Under the pieces are notes generated by a model. The model was not told where the DNA came from. It saw only the letters and a list, made by a program, of their open reading frames with translations, and did not search any database. Position numbers and translations under genes: made by a program. Shown here piece after piece: positions 57,586 through 60,000 of a stretch of DNA of 60,000 nt. Position 1 is the stretch's first letter, and the number at the start of each line of letters is the position of its first letter. This DNA is from Cryptomeria japonica (Eukaryota; Streptophyta; Pinopsida; Cupressales; Cupressaceae), in contig NC_081405.1 of the NCBI RefSeq assembly GCF_030272615.1, forward strand, positions 316,503,541 through 316,563,540, written 5' to 3'.

Positions 57586-58497
57586 GCGATCACACTAGCG
57601 TCTGGAAGAATTTGTTGGAGGTTTTCATTGAGAATGAGCTAAAGATGTTTTTATTGCAACATGGAAGCAGAATCATCTTTTGTTTCTATTTTTGTTGCAA
57701 ATACAACTATATTTTAGTTTAAGGACCTCCCCAAGCCAATTTTCAAGGGGTATCCACATGTGGCTACCAAGGAAGATTTGGTTGGATCATTTTCTCACGT
57801 TCTGAAGGGAGTGGTGTATGTGGAAGATGTTAGGGCATACATTCATTGTCATATAGAGGACTTGGCAACTTTAGAGATCAAGGGAATGCATATGAATGAA
57901 TTAATGGGACAATCTAGTAAGATTAAACTGGCATATAAACACATTAAAGATCTAGGGTTTACAGATATTCTAGATATTCTAGAGTTTGAGAATGAAATAT
58001 ACAGATATGTATTGAGAAGAGTACATGGGGAATTCATATGGCTGGAGAGACCTTGTAAAATTACTAAGGAAGCCATCTGGGCAATTACTGGTTTACCATT
58101 GGTAGGGCAACATTCGGATAAGAAAGTATCAAATGACTTTGTGAGGAACATCATGGACACCACATCTGACAAGAGATCAATGAAAGTGAACACTATCACT
58201 GACACTGACATCAAATTTGGAAGCCTGGCTATAGGATACAAGGCAACTGAGTCAAATTGACTGAATTCTGTTTCCAGTTCATGTAGTTTGGCTGCATATA
58301 AGATAATGAGAGAAAATGTAAAGTTGGATCTTTGTTGTTGGATGCTTGAAGAGTTATTGATAAATTTAGGAAAGATTAAAGGTGAGAAGAAGGGCACCTT
58401 CCGGTATGGAAATTTGTTAGTCTTCTTAATGCTACACTTTTTGAATGATACACTTGAATTGGTAGGAAACAATGGGCTTTTGACATTCTGGTAGGAA
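57577..58497 (+). pseudogene. D-plus unknown-function domain
   Basis: 57760-58260 is open: YPHVATKEDLVG is preceded by the family text, then FSHVLKGVVYVEDVRAYIHC, ENEIYRYVLRRVHGEFIWLE and KITKEAIWAITGLPLVGQHS. The TGA at 58258-58260 replaces CGA, which D-minus keeps, and the same frame continues with LNSVSSSCSLAAYKIMRENV and KLDLCCWMLEELLINLGKIK to a stop at 58494. Before 57760 small frameshifts break the frame. About 300 residues in all, alpha-helical in appearance, with no transmembrane segment. Not assigned to a family. Confidence 0.75.
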
Positions 58498-58874
58498 GAT
58501 AGATGAAACAATCAATTGCTGCATTAGGAAGTCAAAGAGATGATAAGATGTGGGCTTAATTCAAGGCTTTTAAAAAATCTATGAGGTCTAGGATAAGAAT
58601 ACATGAGCATATAGTAGAGAAATACTCTACCGACATTTATTTCATGGTTAAGAAGGATGTGACTCTTGTTGGCATTTTTTATGATGTTGTTGCGACTATC
58701 ATTGATGGACACACACTTGCTTTGAGATCACTTTTTGTATCTATGAGTTATGCTCAACCGGTACTTGTTCCAACCGGTATTATGTATTATAGTCTTTGGA
58801 CTATCGGTGTTTTGCAGAAAGTGTTAACCGATTCCAAGCAGTATGAAGACCTCAAGTGGTTCGAGGATCCCTAA
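58498..58874 (+). pseudogene. D-plus 3' coding remnant
   Basis: The frame 58581-58874 begins RSRIRIHEHIVEKYSTDIYF, matching D-minus RSRVRVPELIVEKYSTD, but after KKDVTL it departs from the D-minus text and reads ALRSLFVSMSYAQPVLVPTG, WTIGVLQKVLTDSKQYEDLK. Either a recombination or a subfamily difference is involved. No motif recognised. Confidence 0.55.
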
Positions 58875-58929
58875 GCGGTACGAAGAAGTGAAGTGACAGT
58901 TATCATTTTCCCAATCTTCATTTTGGCAA

Positions 58930-59001
58930 ACCGGCAATTGGTAAAATGTGTGAACCGGTAATCGGTAAAATATGTGAACCGATAATAGGTAAATGAATGA
59001 A
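58930..59001. repeat. 24-bp tandem repeat, three units
   Basis: AACCGG-AAT-GGTAAAAT begins at 58930, 58954 and 58978; the third unit is AACCGATAATAGGTAAAT. The period is exactly 24 bp. Confidence 0.85.
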
Positions 59002-59256
59002 TTGGTATTACTCTGTGATGAGTGTAAATGTAAATAGACTATGATGACTTTCAGAACAATCATAATTCTGAGACAATGAATTTATACTATTATTGTTTGA
59101 TATGAAGAAATATAAAACTAATTTTTATGTCTTATCAGTTTGCCTCTGTAGATACGAAGACCAAGCAATTATATGTATTCTCCCTTTCACTACATGTATC
59201 ATACTTATTGTCTTATTCAATAATGGGAGGCGGATATATATCTTTTGTTTTCATTG

Positions 59257-59342
59257 GATCGTGCCTCCACAGGGGGTCGCGATCCTATGTGGAACCATGT
59301 GGTTCCACATAGGGTCATGACCCCTGTGTGGAGCCATGATCC
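59257..59342. repeat. 86-nt near-perfect hairpin
   Basis: Arms 59257-59296 and 59301-59342 pair with about seven mismatches or gaps around a 4-nt loop (ATGT). The inner part CCTATGTGGAACC / GGTTCCACATAGG is perfect; the outer part includes GGATC-TG-CTCCACA on each side. The GC content is much higher than the surroundings. Confidence 0.9.
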
Positions 59343-60000
59343 TTCTACACCGGCGGAATTACTTTAAACCAAACATCACATTTAGCAAACTAATATGTTA
59401 GTTTAATACTAACTTAATTAAATCCCAATAAATCACAAGTAACATAAAATCGAATTTTTGGGTGCTAATAATCAGATTACGATTTTGTTTAGAGTTACGA
59501 CTGAGACTAATTTTAACACTCCCTCTTAGTCTTAGGAGTATAGATCTAAAACTTAATTTAGCTCAACACTAATCTCATGATAATTACATCACCTAGGTGT
59601 GAAGAATCATCCTGTGATTCTAAGGATATACTCACTTTGAAATCCAATTTTAAGTATCAGCCTGTGATACTAAGGATATAATCACTTTGATATCCTTGTT
59701 TTAAGTATCAGTCTGTCATACTAAGGATATACTCATTTTGATATCCTTTTTATAGTATGTACACTAACATTAATCCGCTTACATAATGTCTACTATAACT
59801 TATCATATTACTAATATTCAAACTATCTGATTTTCAGTTTATATGATCTTCCAAACATTTATAAGATCGTCACCTTACAATGTTAAAATACAAGTGTTCA
59901 TTAACTAAAGAATCATCATCCTTTAGGAATGAACATAGGGAAAGGTTACATACTTCATATACTCAAATATATGACCAAGAAGTTTACATAATTTTAGACA
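59343..60000. other. Unassigned sequence at the right edge
   Basis: Apart from the 50-bp repeat, nothing recognisable. It is AT-rich and no LTR end, PPT or coding motif was found; the 3' part of D-plus or of the copia C LTR would have to lie beyond the window. Confidence 0.5.
59602..59753. repeat. 50-bp tandem repeat, three units
   Basis: Units start at 59602, 59652 and 59703. The second reads AAGTATCAGCCTGTGATACT, then AAGGATAT, then CACTTTGATATCC. Each unit holds two dyads (AGTATCA/TGATACT and AAGGATAT/ATATCCTT). Confidence 0.88.

Larger units (their letters stand above)
56435..59225 (+). mobile_element. D-plus: second D-family element, 3' end not identified
   Basis: 5' LTR 56435-57358, PBS 57360-57372, coiled-coil ORF, the unknown domain and a variable 3' part. 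Compared with D-minus it lacks about 1.15 kb (equivalent to 50721-51873), which removes the rest of the coiled coil and all knuckles; the junction is near 57559. No PPT or 3' LTR is visible before 60000, so either it extends beyond the window or its end is lost; 59225 is an approximate limit. Confidence 0.82.

Noticed and set aside
57849-58511. 220-codon minus-strand frame opposite the D-plus domain
   Set aside because: The plus-strand protein is conserved with D-minus through synonymous-type differences; the antisense frame is Ser/Leu-rich shadow.

Overview
This window looks like a TE-saturated intergenic stretch of a very large plant nuclear genome. A gymnosperm/conifer-like genome is my best guess, from the AT-rich sequence, the old nested LTR retrotransposons and the absence of any recognisable host gene; this is an inference, not a taxonomic assignment. 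Everything that can be named is an LTR retrotransposon, a piece of one, or a small element inserted into one. Almost all protein-coding traces are broken. The exception is one 1036-codon gag-protease ORF at 30819-33929.

Layout. 1-1583: unassigned, with a diverged tandem duplication. 1584-9486: a complete but dead Ty1/copia element (copia A) on the minus strand. Its LTRs are 1.33 kb, it has a PBS and a PPT, and a 638-bp TIR element sits inside its RNase H domain. 9487-14318: unassigned. 14319-16375: 3' end (LTR plus RNase H) of a second copia (copia E). 16376-19863: unassigned. 19869-42425: a giant-LTR Ty3/gypsy chromovirus (G1) on the minus strand. Its LTRs are about 4 kb and its TSD is CATAG. 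It was split by a plus-strand Tat-like element (G2, 28383-36220, TSD CTTCT) inside the RT domain and by an internally deleted copia (23463-25458, TSD CATAT) inside its 3' LTR. 42431-43254: unassigned. 43255 to about 44676: an LTR without a partner. 44677-46734: unassigned, T-rich. 46735-56434: a third copia (C, minus strand; its LTR is of the same family as copia E). It carries two copies of an unusual non-autonomous family (D): D-minus (47852-52946) between its integrase and RT regions, and D-plus (from 56435) in its 5' LTR. 59226-60000: a strong hairpin and a 50-bp tandem repeat, otherwise unassigned.

The most unusual entity is family D. It has copia-type LTR ends, a Met-tRNA-type PBS and a PPT, but no protease, integrase, RT or RNase H was seen. 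It encodes a coiled-coil N-terminus starting 3 nt after the PBS, an array of four CCHC-type zinc knuckles, a domain of roughly 300 residues that I cannot name (signature around GEFIW-RP-KITKE-IW-ITGLP), and a basic tail. The second is G2, a gag-protease-only Tat-like element whose LTRs and leader carry nine copies of a GC-rich 27-31 bp palindromic unit.

The insertions can be ordered. Copia C is older than both D copies, and G1 is older than G2 and the deleted copia. G2 has the closest LTR pair by eye and the only long open frame. I found no host gene, tRNA, rRNA or CRISPR array. All identity estimates are by eye; no search was run.
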